64,000 nt of DNA from Paralithodes platypus. Its lineage: Eukaryota; Arthropoda; Malacostraca; Decapoda; Lithodidae. The DNA lies in NCBI GenBank assembly GCA_032716605.1, contig CM064480.1, forward strand, positions 27,828,129 to 27,892,128, written 5' to 3'. A model generated the notes under the pieces. The model was not told where the DNA came from. It worked only from the letters and a program-made list of their open reading frames with translations, and made no database searches. The translations under genes and the position numbers were made by a program. Positions 40,971 through 56,480 of the stretch are shown here, piece after piece (position 1 is the first letter of the stretch; each line of letters begins with the position of its first letter).

Positions 40971-43900
40971 TAATTATATATACATGCTAGCACTAGACTA
41001 TGATATACAGCTTAGGAAGGTCTCAAAGTAATTATATATACATGCTAGCACTAGAGTACTAGACTATGATATACAGCTTAGGAAGGTCTCAAAGTAATTA
41101 TATATACATGCTAGCACTAGACTATGATATACAGCTTAGGAAGGTCTCAAAGTAATTATATATACATGCTAGCACTAGACTATGATATACAGCTTAGGAA
41201 GGTCTCAAAGTAATTATATATACATGCTAGCACTAGACTATGATATACAGCTTAGGAAGGTCTCAAAGTAATTATATATACATGCTAGCACTAGACTATG
41301 ATATACAGCTTAGGAAGGTCTCAAAGTAATTATATATACATGCTAGCACTACTATGATATACAGCTTAGGAAGGTTCAAAGTAATTATATATACATGCTA
41401 GCACTAGACTATGATATACAGCTTAGGAAGGTCTCAAAGTAACACTAGATATGATATACAAGCTTAGGAAGGTCTCAAAGTAATTATATATACATGCTAG
41501 CACTAGACTATGATGACTATGATATACAGCTTAGGAAGGTCTCAAAGTAATTATATATACATGCTAGCACTAGACTATGATATACAGCTTAGGAAGGTCT
41601 CAAAGTAATTATATATACATGCTAGCACTAGACTATGATATACAGCTTAGGAAGGTCTCAAAGTAATTATATATACATGCTAGCACTAGACTATGATATA
41701 CAGCTTAGGAAGGTCTCAAAGTAATTATATATACATGCTAGCACTAGACTATGATATACAGCTTAGGAAGGTCTCAAAGTAATTATATATACATGCTAGC
41801 ACTAGACTATGATATACAGCTTAGGAAGGTCTCAAAGTAATTATATATACATGCTAGCACTAGACTATGATATACAGCTTAGGAAGGTCTCAAAGTAATT
41901 ATATATACATGCTAGCACTAGACTATGATATACAGCTTAGGAAGGTCTCAAAGTAATTATATATACATGCTAGCACTAGACTATGATATACAGCTTAGGA
42001 AGGTCTCAAAGTAATTATATACATGCTAGCACTAGACTATGATATACAGCTTAGGAAGGTCTCAAAGTAATTATATATACATGCTAGCACTAGACTATGA
42101 TATACAGCTTAGGAAGGTCTCAAAGTAATTATATATACATGCTAGCACTAGACTATGATATACAGCTTAGGAAGGTCTCAAAGTAATTATATACATGCTA
42201 GCACTAGACTATGATATACAGCTTAGGAAGGTCTCAAAGTAATTATATATACATGCTAGCACTAGACTATGATATACAGCTTAGGAAGGTCTCAAAGTAA
42301 TTATATATACATGCTAGCACTAGACTATGATATACAGCTTAGGAAGGTCTCAAAGTAATTATATATACATGCTAGCACTAGACTATGATATACAGCTTAG
42401 GAAGGTCTCAAAGTAATTATATATACATGCTAGCACTAGACTATGATATACAGCTTAGGAAGGTCTCAAAGTAATTATATATACATGCTAGCACTAGACT
42501 ATGATATACAGCTTAGGAAGGTCTCAAAGTAATTATATATACATGCTAGCACTAGACTATGATATACAGCTTAGGAAGGTCTCAAAGTAATTATATATAC
42601 ATGCTAGCACTAGACTATGATATACAGCTTAGGAAGGTCTCAAAGTAATTATATATACATGCTAGCACTAGACTATGATATACAGCTTAGGAAGGTCTCA
42701 AAGTAATTATATATACATGCTAGCACTAGACTATGATATACAGCTTAGGAAGGTCTCAAAGTAATTATATATACATGCTAGCACTAGACTATGATATACA
42801 GCTTAGGAAGGTCTCAAAGTAATTATATATACATGCTAGCACTAGACTATGATATACAGCTTAGGAAGGTCTCAAAGTAATTATATATACATGCTAGCAC
42901 TAGACTATGATATACAGCTTAGGAAGGTCTCAAAGTAATTATATATACATGCTAGCACTAGACTATGATATACAGCTTAGGAAGGTCTCAAAGTAATTAT
43001 ATATACATGCTAGCACTAGACTATGATATACAGCTTAGGAAGGTCTCAAAGTAATTATATACATGCTAGCACTAGACTATGATATACAGCTGAGGAAGGT
43101 CTCAAAGTAATTATATATACATGCTAGCACTAGACTATGATATACAGCTGAGGAAGGTCTCAAAGTAATTATATATACATGCTAGCACTAGACTATGATA
43201 TACAGCTGAGGAAGGTCTCAAAGTAATTATATACATGCTAGCACTAGACTATGATATACAGCTGAGGAAGGTCTCAAAGTAATTATATATACATGCTAGC
43301 ACTAGACTATGATATACAGCTGAGGAAGGTCTCAAAGTAATTATATACATGCTAGCACTAGACTATGATATACAGCTTAGGAAGGTCTCAAAGTAATTAT
43401 ATACATGCTAGCACTAGACTATGATATACAGCTTAGGAAGGTCTCAAAGTAATTATATACATGCTAGCACTAGACTATGATATACAGCTTAGGAAGGTCT
43501 CAAAGTAATTATATACATGCTAGCACTAGACTATGATATACAGCTTAGGAAGGTCTCAAAGTAATTATATATACATGCTAGCACTAGACTATGATATACA
43601 GCTTAGGAAGGTCTCAAAGTAATTATATACATGCTAGCACTAGACTATGATATACAGCTTAGGAAGGTCTCAAAGTAATTATATATACATGCTAGCACTA
43701 GACTATGATATACAGCTTAGGAAGGTCTCAAAGTAATTATATATACATGCTAGCACTAGACTATGATATACAGCTTAGGAAGGTCTCAAAGTAATTATAT
43801 ATACATGCTAGCACTAGACTATGATATACAGCTTAGGAAGGTCTCAAAGTAATTATATATACATGCTAGCACTAGACTATGATATACAGCTTAGGAAGGT

Positions 43901-46900
43901 CTCAAAGTAATTATATATACATGCTAGCACTAGACTATGATATACAGCTTAGGAAGGTCTCAAAGTAATTATATATACATGCTAGCACTAGACTATGATA
44001 TACAGCTTAGGAAGGTCTCAAAGTAATTATATATACATGCTAGCACTAGACTATGATATACAGCTTAGGAAGGTCTCAAAGTAATTATATATACATGCTA
44101 GCACTAGACTATGATATACAGCTTAGGAAGGTCTCAAAGTAATTATATATACATGCTAGCACTAGACTATGATATACAGCTTAGGAAGGTCTCAAAGTAA
44201 TTATATATACATGCTAGCACTAGACTATGATATACAGCTTAGGAAGGTCTCAAAGTAATATATATACATGCTAGCACTAGACTATGATATACAGCTTAGG
44301 AAGGTCTCAAAGTAATTATATACATGGTAGCACTAGACTATGATATACAGCTTAGGAAGGTCTCAAAGTAATTATATATACATGCTAGCACTAGACTATG
44401 ATATACAGCTTAGGAAGGTCTCAAAGTAATTATATATACATGCTAGCACTAGACTATGATATACAGCTTAGGAAGGTCTCAAAGTAATTATATATACATG
44501 CTAGCACTAGACTATGATATACAGCTTAGGAAGGTCTCAAAGTAATTATATATACATGCTAGCACTAGACTATGATATACAGCTTAGGAAGGTCTCAAAG
44601 TAATTATATATACATGCTAGCACTAGACTATGATATACAGCTTAGGAAGGTCTCAAAGTAATTATATATACATGCTAGCACTAGACTATGATATACAGCT
44701 TAGGAAGGTCTCAAAGTAATTATATATACATGCTAGCACTAGACTATGATATACAGCTTAGGAAGGTCTCAAAGTAATTATATATACATGCTAGCACTAG
44801 ACTATGATATACAGCTTAGGAAGGTCTCAAAGTAATTATATATACATGCTAGCACTAGACTATGATATACAGCTTAGGAAGGTCTCAAAGTAATTATATA
44901 TACATGCTAGCACTAGACTATGATATACAGCTTAGGAAGGTCTCAAAGTATATATATACATGCTAGCACTAGACTATGATATACAGCTTAGGAAGGTCTC
45001 AAAGTAATTATATATACATGCTAGCACTAGACTATGATATACAGCTTAGGAAGGTCTCAAAGTAATTATATACATGCTAGCACTAGACTATGATATACAG
45101 CTTAGGAAGGTCTCAAAGTAATTATATATACATGCTAGCACTAGACTATGATATACAGCTTAGGAAGGTCTCAAAGTAATTATATATACATGCTAGCACT
45201 AGACTATGATATACAGCTTAGGAAGGTCTCAAAGTAATTATATACATGCTAGCACTAGACTATGATATACAGCTTAGGAAGGTCTCAAAGTAATTATATA
45301 TACATGCTAGCACTAGACTATGATATACAGCTTAGGAAGGTCTCAAAGTAATTATATACATGCTAGCACTAGACTATGATATACAGCTTAGGAAGGTCTC
45401 AAAGTAATTATATATACATGCTAGCACTAGACTATGATATACAGCTTAGGAAGGTCTCAAAGTAATTATATATACATGCTAGCACTAGACTATGATATAC
45501 AGCTTAGGAAGGTCTCAAAGTAATTATATATACATGCTAGCACTAGACTATGATATACAGCTTAGGAAGGTCTCAAAGTAATTATATATACATGCTAGCA
45601 CTAGACTATGATATACAGCTGAGGAAGGTCTCAAAGTAATTATATACATGCTAGCACTAGACTATGATATACAGCTGAGGAAGGTCTCAAAGTAATTATA
45701 TATACATGCTAGCACTAGACTATGATATACAGCTGAGGAAGGTCTCAAAGTAATTATATATACATGCTAGCACTAGACTATGATATACAGCTGAGGAAGG
45801 TCTCAAAGTAATTATATATACATGCTAGCACTAGACTATGATATACAGCTTAGGAAGGTCTCAAAGTAATTATATATACATGCTAGCACTAGACTATGAT
45901 ATACAGCTGAGGAAGGTCTCAAAGTAATTATATATACATGCTAGCACTAGACTATGATATACAGCTGAGGAAGGTCTCAAAGTAATTATATACATGCTAG
46001 CACTAGACTATGATATACAGCTTAGGAAGGTCTCAAAGTAATTATATATACATGCTAGCACTAGACTATGATATACAGCTTAGGAAGGTCTCAAAGTAAT
46101 TATATATACATGCTAGCACTAGACTATGATATACAGCTTAGGAAGGTCTCAAAGTAATTATATATACATGCTAGCACTAGACTATGATATACAGCTTAGG
46201 AAGGTCTCAAAGTAATTATATATACATGCTAGCACTAGACTATGATATACAGCTTAGGAAGGTCTCAAAGTAATTATATACATGCTAGCACTAGACTATG
46301 ATATACAGCTTAGGAAGGTCTCAAAGTAATTATATATACATGCTAGCACTAGACTATGATATACAGCTTAGGAAGGTCTCAAAGTAATTATATATACATG
46401 CTAGCACTAGACTATGATATACAGCTTAGGAAGGTCTCAAAGTAATTATATATACATGCTAGCACTAGACTATGATATACAGCTTAGGAAGGTCTCAAAG
46501 TAATTATATATACATGCTAGCACTAGACTATGATATACAGCTTAGGAAGGTCTCAAAGTAATTATATATACATGCTAGCACTAGACTATGATATACAGCT
46601 TAGGAAGGTCTCAAAGTAATTATATATACATGCTAGCACTAGACTATGATATACAGCTTAGGAAGGTCTCAAAGTAATTATATATACATGCTAGCACTAG
46701 ACTATGATATACAGCTTAGGAAGGTCTCAAAGTAATTATATATCCATGCTAGCACTAGACTATGATATACAGCTTAGGAAGGTCTCAAAGTAATTATATA
46801 TACATGCAAGCACTAGACTATGATATACAGCTTAGGAAGGTCTCAAAGTAATTATATATACATGCTAGCACTAGACTATGATATACAGCTTAGGAAGGTC

Positions 46901-49900
46901 TCAAAGTAATTATATATACATGCTAGCACTAGACTATGATATACAGCTTAGGAAGGTCTCAAAGTAATTATATACATGCTAGCACTAGACTATGATATAC
47001 AGCTTAGGAAGGTCTCAAAGTAATTATATATACATGCTAGCACTAGACTATGATATACAGCTTAGGAAGGTCTCAAAGTAATTATATATACATGCTAGCA
47101 CTAGACTATGATATACAGCTTAGGAAGGGCTCAAAGTAATTATATATACATGCTAGCACTAGACTATGATATACAGCTTAGGAAGGTCTCAAAGTAATTA
47201 TATATACATGCTAGCACTAGACTATGATATACAGCTTAGGAAGGTCTCAAAGTAATTATATATACATGCTAGCACTAGACTATGATATACAGCTTAGGAA
47301 GGTCTCAAAGTAATTATATATACATGCTAGCACTAGACTATGATATACAGCTTAGGAAGGTCTCAAAGTAATTATATATACATGCTAGCACTAGACTATG
47401 ATATACAGCTTAGGAAGGTCTCAAAGTAATTATATATACATGCTAGCACTAGACTATGATATACAGCTTAGGAAGGTCTCAAAGTAATTATATATACATG
47501 CCAGCACTAGACTATGATATACAGCTTAGGAAGGTCTCAAAGTAATTATATATACATGCTAGCACTAGACTATGATATACAGCTTAGGAAGGTCTCAAAG
47601 TAATTATATATACATGCTAGCACTAGACTATGATATACAGCTTAGGAAGGTCTCAAAGTAATTATATATACATGCTAGCACTAGACTATGATATACAGCT
47701 TAGGAAGGTCTCAAAGTAATTATATATACATGCTAGCACTAGACTATGATATACAGCTTAGGAAGGTCTCAAAGTAATTATATATACATGCTAGCACTAG
47801 ACTATGATATACAGCTTAGGAAGGTCTCAAAGTAATTATATATACATGCTAGCACTAGACTATGATATACAGCTTAGGAAGGTCTCAAAGTAATTATATA
47901 TACATGCTAGCACTAGACTATGATATACAGCTTAGGAAGGTCTCAAAGTAATTATATATACATGCTAGCACTAGACTATGATATACAGCTTAGGAAGGTC
48001 TCAAAGTAATTATATATACATGCTAGCACTAGACTATGATATACAGCTTAGGAAGGTCTCAAAGTAATTATATATACATGCTAGCACTAGACTATGATAT
48101 ACAGCTTAGGAAGGTCTCAAAGTAATTATATATACATGCTAGCACTAGACTATGATATACAGCTTAGGAAGGTCTCAAAGTAATTATATATACATGCTAG
48201 CACTAGACTATGATATACAGCTTAGGAAGGTCTCAAAGTAATTATATACATGCTAGCACTAGACTATGATATACAGCTTAGGAAGGTCTCAAAGTAATTA
48301 TATATACATGCTAGCACTAGACTATGATATACAGCTTAGGAAGGTCTCAAAGTAAATATATATACATGCTAGCACTAGACTATGATATACAGCTTAGGAA
48401 GGTCTCAAAGTAATTATATATACATGCTAGCACTAGACTATGATATACAGCTTAGGAAGGTCTCAAAGTAATTATATACATGCTAGCACTAGACTATGAT
48501 ATACAGCTTAGGAAGGTCTCAAAGTAATTATATATACATGCTAGCACTAGACTATGATATACAGCTTAGGAAGGTCTCAAAGTAATTATATATACATGCT
48601 AGCACTAGACTATGATATACAGCTTAGGAAGGTCTCAAAGTAATTATATATACATGCTAGCACTAGACTATGATATACAGCTTAGGAAGGTCTCAAAGTA
48701 ATTATATACATGCTAGCACTAGACTATGATATACAGCTTAGGAAGGTCTCAAAGTAATTATATATACATGCTAGCACTAGACTATGATATACAGCTTAGG
48801 AAGGTCTCAAAGTAATTATATATACATGCTAGCACTAGACTATGATATACAGCTTAGGAAGGTCTCAAAGTAATTATATATACATGCTAGCACTAGACTA
48901 TGATATACAGCTTAGGAAGGTCTCAAAGTAATTATATATACATGCTAGCACTAGACTATGATATACAGCTTAGGAAGGTCTCAAAGTAATTATATACATG
49001 CTAGCACTAGACTATGATATACAGCTTAGGAAGGTCTCAAAGTAATTATATATACATGCTAGCACTAGACTATGATATACAGCTTAGGAAGGTCTCAAAG
49101 TAATTATATATACATGCTAGCACTAGACTATGATATACAGCTTAGGAAGGTCTCAAAGTAATTATATATACATGCTAGCACTAGACTATGATATACAGCT
49201 TAGGAAGGTCTCAAAGTAATTATATATACATGCTAGCACTAGACTATGATATACAGCTTAGGAAGGTCTCAAAGTAATTATATATACATGCTAGCACTAG
49301 ACTATGATATACAGCTTAGGAAGGTCTCAAAGTAATTATATATACATGCTAGCACTAGACTATGATATACAGCTGAGGAAGGTCTCAAAGTAATTATATA
49401 TACATGCTAGCACTAGACTATGATATACAGCTGAGGAAGGTCTCAAAGTAATTATATATACATGCTAGCACTAGACTATGATATACAGCTGAGGAAGGTC
49501 TCAAAGTAATTATATACATGCTAGCACTAGACTATGATATACAGCTTAGGAAGGTCTCAAAGTAATTATATATACATGCTAGCACTAGACTATGATATAC
49601 AGCTTAGGAAGGTCTCAAAGTAATTATATATACATGCTAGCACTAGACTATGATATACAGCTTAGGAAGGTCTCAAAGTAATTATATACATGCTAGCACT
49701 AGACTATGATATACAGCTTAGGAAGGTCTCAAAGTAATTATATATACATGCTAGCACTAGACTATGATATACAGCTTAGGAAGGTCTCAAAGTAATTATA
49801 TATACATGCTAGCACTAGACTATGATATACAGCTTAGGAAGGTCTCAAAGTAATTATATATACATGCTAGCACTAGACTATGATATACAGCTTAGGAAGG

Positions 49901-52900
49901 TCTCAAAGTAATTATATATACATGCTAGCACTAGACTATGATATACAGCTTAGGAAGGTCTCAAAGTAATTATATATACATGCTAGCACTAGACTATGAT
50001 ATACAGCTTAGGAAGGTCTCAAAGTAATTATATATACATGCTAGCACTAGACTATGATATACAGCTTAGGAAGGTCTCAAAGTAATTATATATACATGCT
50101 AGCACTAGACTATGATATACAGCTTAGGAAGGTCTCAAAGTAATTATATATACATGCTAGCACTAGACTATGATATACAGCTTAGGAAGGTCTCAAAGTA
50201 ATTATATATACATGCTAGCACTAGACTATGATATACAGCTTAGGAAGGTCTCAAAGTAATTATATATACATGCTAGCACTAGACTATGATATACAGCTTA
50301 GGAAGGTCTCAAAGTAATTATATATACATGCTAGCACTAGACTATGATATACAGCTTAGGAAGGTCTCAAAGTAATTATATATACATGCTAGCACTAGAC
50401 TATGATATACAGCTTAGGAAGGTCTCAAAGTAATTATATATACATGCTAGCACTAGACTATGATATACAGCTTAGGAAGGTCTCAAAGTAATTATATATA
50501 CATGCTAGCACTAGACTATGATATACAGCTTAGGAAGGTCTCAAAGTAATTATATATACATGCTAGCACTAGACTATGATATACAGCTTAGGAAGGTCTC
50601 AAAGTAATTATATATACATGCTAGCACTAGACTATGATATACAGCTTAGGAAGGTCTCAAAGTAATTATATACATGCTAGCACTAGACTATGATATACAG
50701 CTTAGGAAGGTCTCAAAGTAATTATATATACATGCTAGCACTAGACTATGATATACAGCTTAGGAAGGTCTCAAAGTAATTATATATACATGCTAGCACT
50801 AGACTATGATATACAGCTTAGGAAGGTCTCAAAGTAATTATATATACATGCTAGCACTAGACTATGATATACAGCTTAGGAAGGTCTCAAAGTAATTATA
50901 TATACATGCTAGCACTAGACTATGATATACAGCTTAGGAAGGTCTCAAAGTAATTATATATACATGCTAGCACTAGACTATGATATACAGCTTAGGAAGG
51001 TCTCAAAGTAATTATATATACATGCTAGCACTAGACTATGATATACAGCTTAGGAAGGTCTCAAAGTAATTATATATACATGCTAGCACTAGACTATGAT
51101 ATACAGCTTAGGAAGGTCTCAAAGTAATTATATATACATGCTAGCACTAGACTATGATATACAGCTTAGGAAGGTCTCAAAGTAATTATATATACATGCT
51201 AGCACTAGACTATGATATACAGCTTAGGAAGGTCTCAAAGTAATTATATATACATGCTAGCACTAGACTATGATATACAGCTTAGGAAGGTCTCAAAGTA
51301 ATTATATATACATGCTAGCACTAGACTATGATATACAGCTTAGGAAGGTCTCAAAGTAATTATATATACATGCTAGCACTAGACTATGATATACAGCTTA
51401 GGAAGGTCTCAAAGTAATTATATATACATGCTAGCACTAGACTATGATATACAGCTTAGGAAGGTCTCAAAGTAATTATATATACATGCTAGCACTAGAC
51501 TATGATATACAGCTTAGGAAGGTCTCAAAGTAATTATATACATGCTAGCACTAGACTATGATATACAGCTTAGGAAGGTCTCAAAGTAATTATATATACA
51601 TGCTAGCACTAGACTATGATATACAGCTTAGGAAGGTCTCAAAGTAATTATATATACATGCTAGCACTAGACTATGATATACAGCTTAGGAAGGTCTCAA
51701 AGTAATTATATATACATGCTAGCACTAGACTATGATATACAGCTTAGGAAGGTCTCAAAGTAATTATATATACATGCTAGCACTAGACTATGATATACAG
51801 CTTAGGAAGGTCTCAAAGTAATTATATATACATGCTAGCACTAGACTATGATATACAGCTTAGGAAGGTCTCAAAGTAATTATATATACATGCTAGCACT
51901 AGACTATGATATACAGCTTAGGAAGGTCTCAAAGTAATTATATATACATGCTAGCACTAGACTATGATATACAGCTTAGGAAGGTCTCAAAGTAATTATA
52001 TATACATGCTAGCACTAGACTATGATATACAGCTTAGGAAGGTCTCAAAGTAATTATATATACATGCTAGCACTAGACTATGATATACAGCTTAGGAAGG
52101 TCTCAAAGTAATTATATATACATGCTAGCACTAGACTATGATATACAGCTTAGGAAGGTCTCAAAGTAATTATATATACATGCTAGCACTAGACTATGAT
52201 ATACAGCTTAGGAAGGTCTCAAAGTAATTATATATACATGCTAGCACTAGACTATGATATACAGCTTAGGAAGGTCTCAAAGTAATTATATATACATGCT
52301 AGCACTAGACTATGATATACAGCTTAGGAAGGTCTCAAAGTAATTATATATACATGCTAGCACTAGACTATGATATACAGCTTAGGAAGGTCTCAAAGTA
52401 ATTATATACATGCTAGCACTAGACTATGATATACAGCTTAGGAAGGTCTCAAAGTAATTATATATACATGCTAGCACTAGACTATGATATACAGCTTAGG
52501 AAGGTCTCAAAGTAATTATATATACATGCTAGCACTAGACTATGATATACAGCTTAGGAAGGTCTCAAAGTAATTATATATACATGCTAGCACTAGACTA
52601 TGATATACAGCTTAGGAAGGTCTCAAAGTAATTATATATACATGCTAGCACTAGACTATGATATACAGCTTAGGAAGGTCTCAAAGTAATTATATATACA
52701 TGCTAGCACTAGACTATGATATACAGCTTAGGAAGGTCTCAAAGTAATTATATATACATGCTAGCACTAGACTATGATATACAGCTTAGGAAGGTCTCAA
52801 AGTAATTATATATACATGCTAGCACTAGACTATGATATACAGCTTAGGAAGGTCTCAAAGTAATTATATATACATGCTAGCACTAGACTATGATATACAG

Positions 52901-53618
52901 CTTAGGAAGGTCTCAAAGTAATTATATATACATGCTAGCACTAGACTATGATATACAGCTTAGGAAGGTCTCAAAGTAATTATATATACATGCTAGCACT
53001 AGACTATGATATACAGCTTAGGAAGGTCTCAAAGTAATTATATATACATGCTAGCACTAGACTATGATATACAGCTTAGGAAGGTCTCAAAGTAATTATA
53101 TATACATGCTAGCACTAGACTATGATATACAGCTTAGGAAGGTCTCAAAGTAATTATATATACATGCTAGCACTAGACTATGATATACAGCTTAGGAAGG
53201 TCTCAAAGTAATTATATATACATGCTAGCACTAGACTATGATATACAGCTTAGGAAGGTCTCAAAGTAATTATATATACATGCTAGCACTAGACTATGAT
53301 ATACAGCTTAGGAAGGTCTCAAAGTAATTATATATAATTGCTAGCACTAGACTATGATATACAGCTTAGGAAGGTCTCAAAGTAATTATATATACATGCT
53401 AGCACTAGACTATGATATACAGCTTAGGAAGGTCTCAAAGTAATTATATATACATGCTAGCACTAGACTATGATATACAGCTTAGGAAGGTCTCAAAGTA
53501 ATTATATATACATGCTAGCACTAGACTATGATATACAGCTTAGGAAGGTCTCAAAGTAATTATATATACATGCTAGCACTAGACTATGATATACAGCTTA
53601 GGAAGGTCTCAAAGTAAT
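40971..53618. repeat. 58-bp satellite array, about 220 copies over 12.6 kb
   Basis: The unit is TAATTATATATACATGCTAG followed by CACTAGACTATGATATACAG and CTTAGGAAGGTCTCAAAG. Most units are identical; recurrent variants are a 56-bp form lacking one TA, and a T-to-G change giving CAGCTGAGG in four runs (43088-43325, 45605-45800, 45905-45970, 49368-49492). The left 550 bp are irregular (insertions and deletions at 41050, 41345, 41440, 41510), whereas the right edge stays regular to the end. No ORF is open across it. The copy number is estimated from length. Confidence 0.98.
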
Positions 53619-54093
53619 CAAAGGAGTACTTATGATCTATTGTATTTACCACTATCTCGAGCAACATCTTGGAGGATATTATGATATATTGATTAATTAT
53701 TATCGAGGGTTTTGATCACTTGTCCCATTTTCGAGCAATGTATTTTTAATTTACTCCCTAGACTAAGAAATGTATAAACGTCTCTTCAGCCCCCATTCAA
53801 ACAAAAATATATAAAACATAAAAATATATATAAATATAAAAAAAAAAAAACAGCCACTACCCAGACCCCTTTAAATGTAGATTTGTATTATTGTGGACAT
53901 ATATCCTGGTACACCTGCCTGACAGGGGATCGCGAATTGTGTTGGTAACATTGCTACCCCCATCTGCCCACTCCATCTCCACTCTACCATCCTCTCTCAG
54001 CCAAGCCCCTCCTTTATTTGTTATTAAAGTGACAATTACGAAGTGGTGTATTATCTAGCTTATTCTAGTTTATCTTATTGTACCTCTTTCAAT
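53619..54093. other. Unassigned sequence after the satellite
   Basis: AT-rich with an A-tract near 53840; no supported gene. It may include the 3' UTR of the RT element that follows. Confidence 0.45.
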
Positions 54094-56480
54094 TCAACCT
54101 AGTTGCTCCCCACTTCGGCCCTCTGCCACGGCCATTTCAAAGTCTAAGTCTCTCACCCTTTTCCTCTGTAAAGGGGAGGACCTTGTACCCCTGAGACACA
54201 GGAGTGCAGACCTGAGAAGCGAGAAAGAGAGCCGGCATCTCATCCAAATTAAGATTTTACTTTTATGATGCCGCTTTTTCTTAGATATTTGTTCAGCTAA
54301 TCTGGCATAGAAGACACTTGCTGAAAGTCCCATTCCTCCCGACGATGAGACAACCAGAAGAGTAAAGCTTCCTTGATCCCTGTTCAAAATTATTTCTTTA
54401 TAAGCGCGTTTCTTCTCACTTTCGTTTCTCAGGTATGCCGCCTTGAGTCCTCGCTCACGGGTTGCTCTTGGGTTGAAGATTCTGATGTCGAATAAAGCAT
54501 GTTGTCCCCTCGTCCAAAAACATTGAGCAATTACGTTCACTCTTGCTTCATTTGAAGTATTTGCAGTATTGTGGGCCAAGCGCTGTCCGTCCATAGGCAG
54601 AAGGTCTGGTTCAACTCTGACATCATGGAACACCTCGTCCAGCATTTGTGCAGTGATGTCTCGTACTTCATCATGTCGGATACAGATGAATCCTCCTTTC
54701 TTACAGCTAATACTGTGGTCCGAGTTGTTTATTTCACCACATACACATTTCAGCGGCAGGTTTGAAACTGGCCACCCATACCTCAAGGGCACGGCATCAT
54801 TGAATTCTTGTTTATTTAAGCTGAAGCCTTTTACCTTGATTGGTAATAAAGTGAGCCAATTTGAAGCCCTTGTGCCATCTCAACTCTCACTTTCAGTTTT
54901 TCACTACATTCGGTCTTAACTTGTTCTAGGCTATGTTTCTGTCTCTCTTCTCTGTTCTTTGTAATTTCATGTCTTGCATTTCGTTGTTCATCTTCGTTCA
55001 CCTCATCATTTTCATTTTGCTCCCGCATTTTTTCTGTCAGAGATGTAGTAAGTTGAAGGGAATTTTGGTACTCGTAAGGCACAGCCTCCACTGGGTTTAT
55101 GATCCCCATACCTCCGAACCTTGGCGGAAGAGCTAATAGATCTCTTAGCTCTTGCATGACACCTTGCCTCTCTGTTAAAGCAGGTATGAATGCTTCTTTG
55201 ATTACTTCTTCCAGTGGTTGGAGCATCGGTCCAATGTCAGGCACTGTTCTCATAAGAAAGGTCCACCTGTGCATAACACCATATGTGAAAGCAGTATATG
55301 CAGCATGTGGTTCAGATTTCGCAATGTCTGCCAGGGTTATCACTAAATGTACCCATTCCCCCTACCTTTTCTAGTACATACTCTCTCCTGCATTCCTCTG
55401 TGCCTATTACCGCTCCCAAATCATTGACCCTCCTTTGTAACATTCACTCCTGTCCCATCAAAACTCTGCACCGCTTCTTCGTACTGTACCTAGTACAGAC
55501 TTACTAGGATTAGGATGGTACCCAATTACTGAGCCAACCGATTGTACTCTCCGCCACCATTCTTTGACATCCCTTATTCTTCCTGCACATATGAGGTCAT
55601 CAGCATATGCCACTTGTTTCACTCGGGTTATATTTTCTGCTGCAGAATTGATAGTGCCAGAGCGTAAATTTTAATTGTCACTGGATCTCCTTGCGTTGCT
55701 CCTTCATTTGATTTGATAATTTTCATTTCTTCCTTCTTTGTGCTTCCTAATACATACAGGTTAGCTGGCTCCTTATAGGTGTTTTCTATTTACTTTGCAA
55801 TGCTCGGGCATTTGATCTTGATGTTGTGAATAGCTGCCTCCCTATTAATGATGTTAAAGGCATTTGTTGCATCCACTAGCAGAACCGCTTAACAATCTTC
55901 CTTATCATACACCTTCCCCATTGCATGTATTGCTGCTTCTCCTCAGGCTTGCTGTCCTGCGCATACTTGTAAGTTACCCACTGCTCTTTGTACATCTTTT
56001 CCAAATACAGACATGATTGTTTGTCCTATAATCCTTCTAAGAACTTTCCCAACACCTACTGGTCTAACTCCTGGATTCTTACTTAAAGGTATCGGCGACA
56101 TGCTGTCAGAGCTTCTATGTTCATGCATGGTGATGATGCAAGTTTCTTTGCAAGCATTGCTATTGTTTCACAAAGGTCACTCACGGCTGAACCAAACTTG
56201 TTTTGACTTAGGGAGATCCTCCAAGTCTTAGCTTCTATACCTGATGGACCTGCCCCTCCCTGTGTTTTCAGTGCCTTCCATATGAGGTCTCCAGTTATAT
56301 TCTCATATAATTATCACAGGGTCTGGAGGAACATATTCCCCTTCTAGTTTGGCCTCATCCCTTGCTGGTGTTGCTTCGGGGTGTTTCTCATTGAGCAGGT
56401 CCAAAATGACTTGATTCACTTCAAGCACCCCACTTGAGGCTTCCCCAGAGACTATTCTGATCGCCTGTGCCACTTAACCT
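54094..56480 (-). pseudogene. Non-LTR RT with restriction-like endonuclease-type C-terminus (decayed)
   Basis: Read leftward. An N-terminal linker (LNEKHPEATPARDEAKLEGE, near 56400) leads to RT with [30 protein letters not shown] (catalytic Asp) and VAYADDLICAG (YADD). The thumb-like region 55343-54831 follows (AYTAFTYGVMHRWTFLMRT, LALPPRFGGMGIINP). The C-terminus is 54792-54094 (232 residues): a zinc motif CVCG-x7-H-x4... as CVCGEINNSDHSISC, RHDEVRD (residues 39-45), EPDLLP, then ARVNVIAQ and ALFDIRIFNP. This order matches the zinc knuckle, RHD/N and PD-(D/E)xK-like region of restriction-like endonucleases in non-LTR elements. Many frameshifts and stops interrupt the RT. The clade is not assigned. 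Confidence 0.65.

Noticed and set aside
40971..53618. The long array considered as a CRISPR array
   Set aside because: The repeats are head-to-tail with no variable spacers, in eukaryotic context, and there are no cas genes. It is a satellite.
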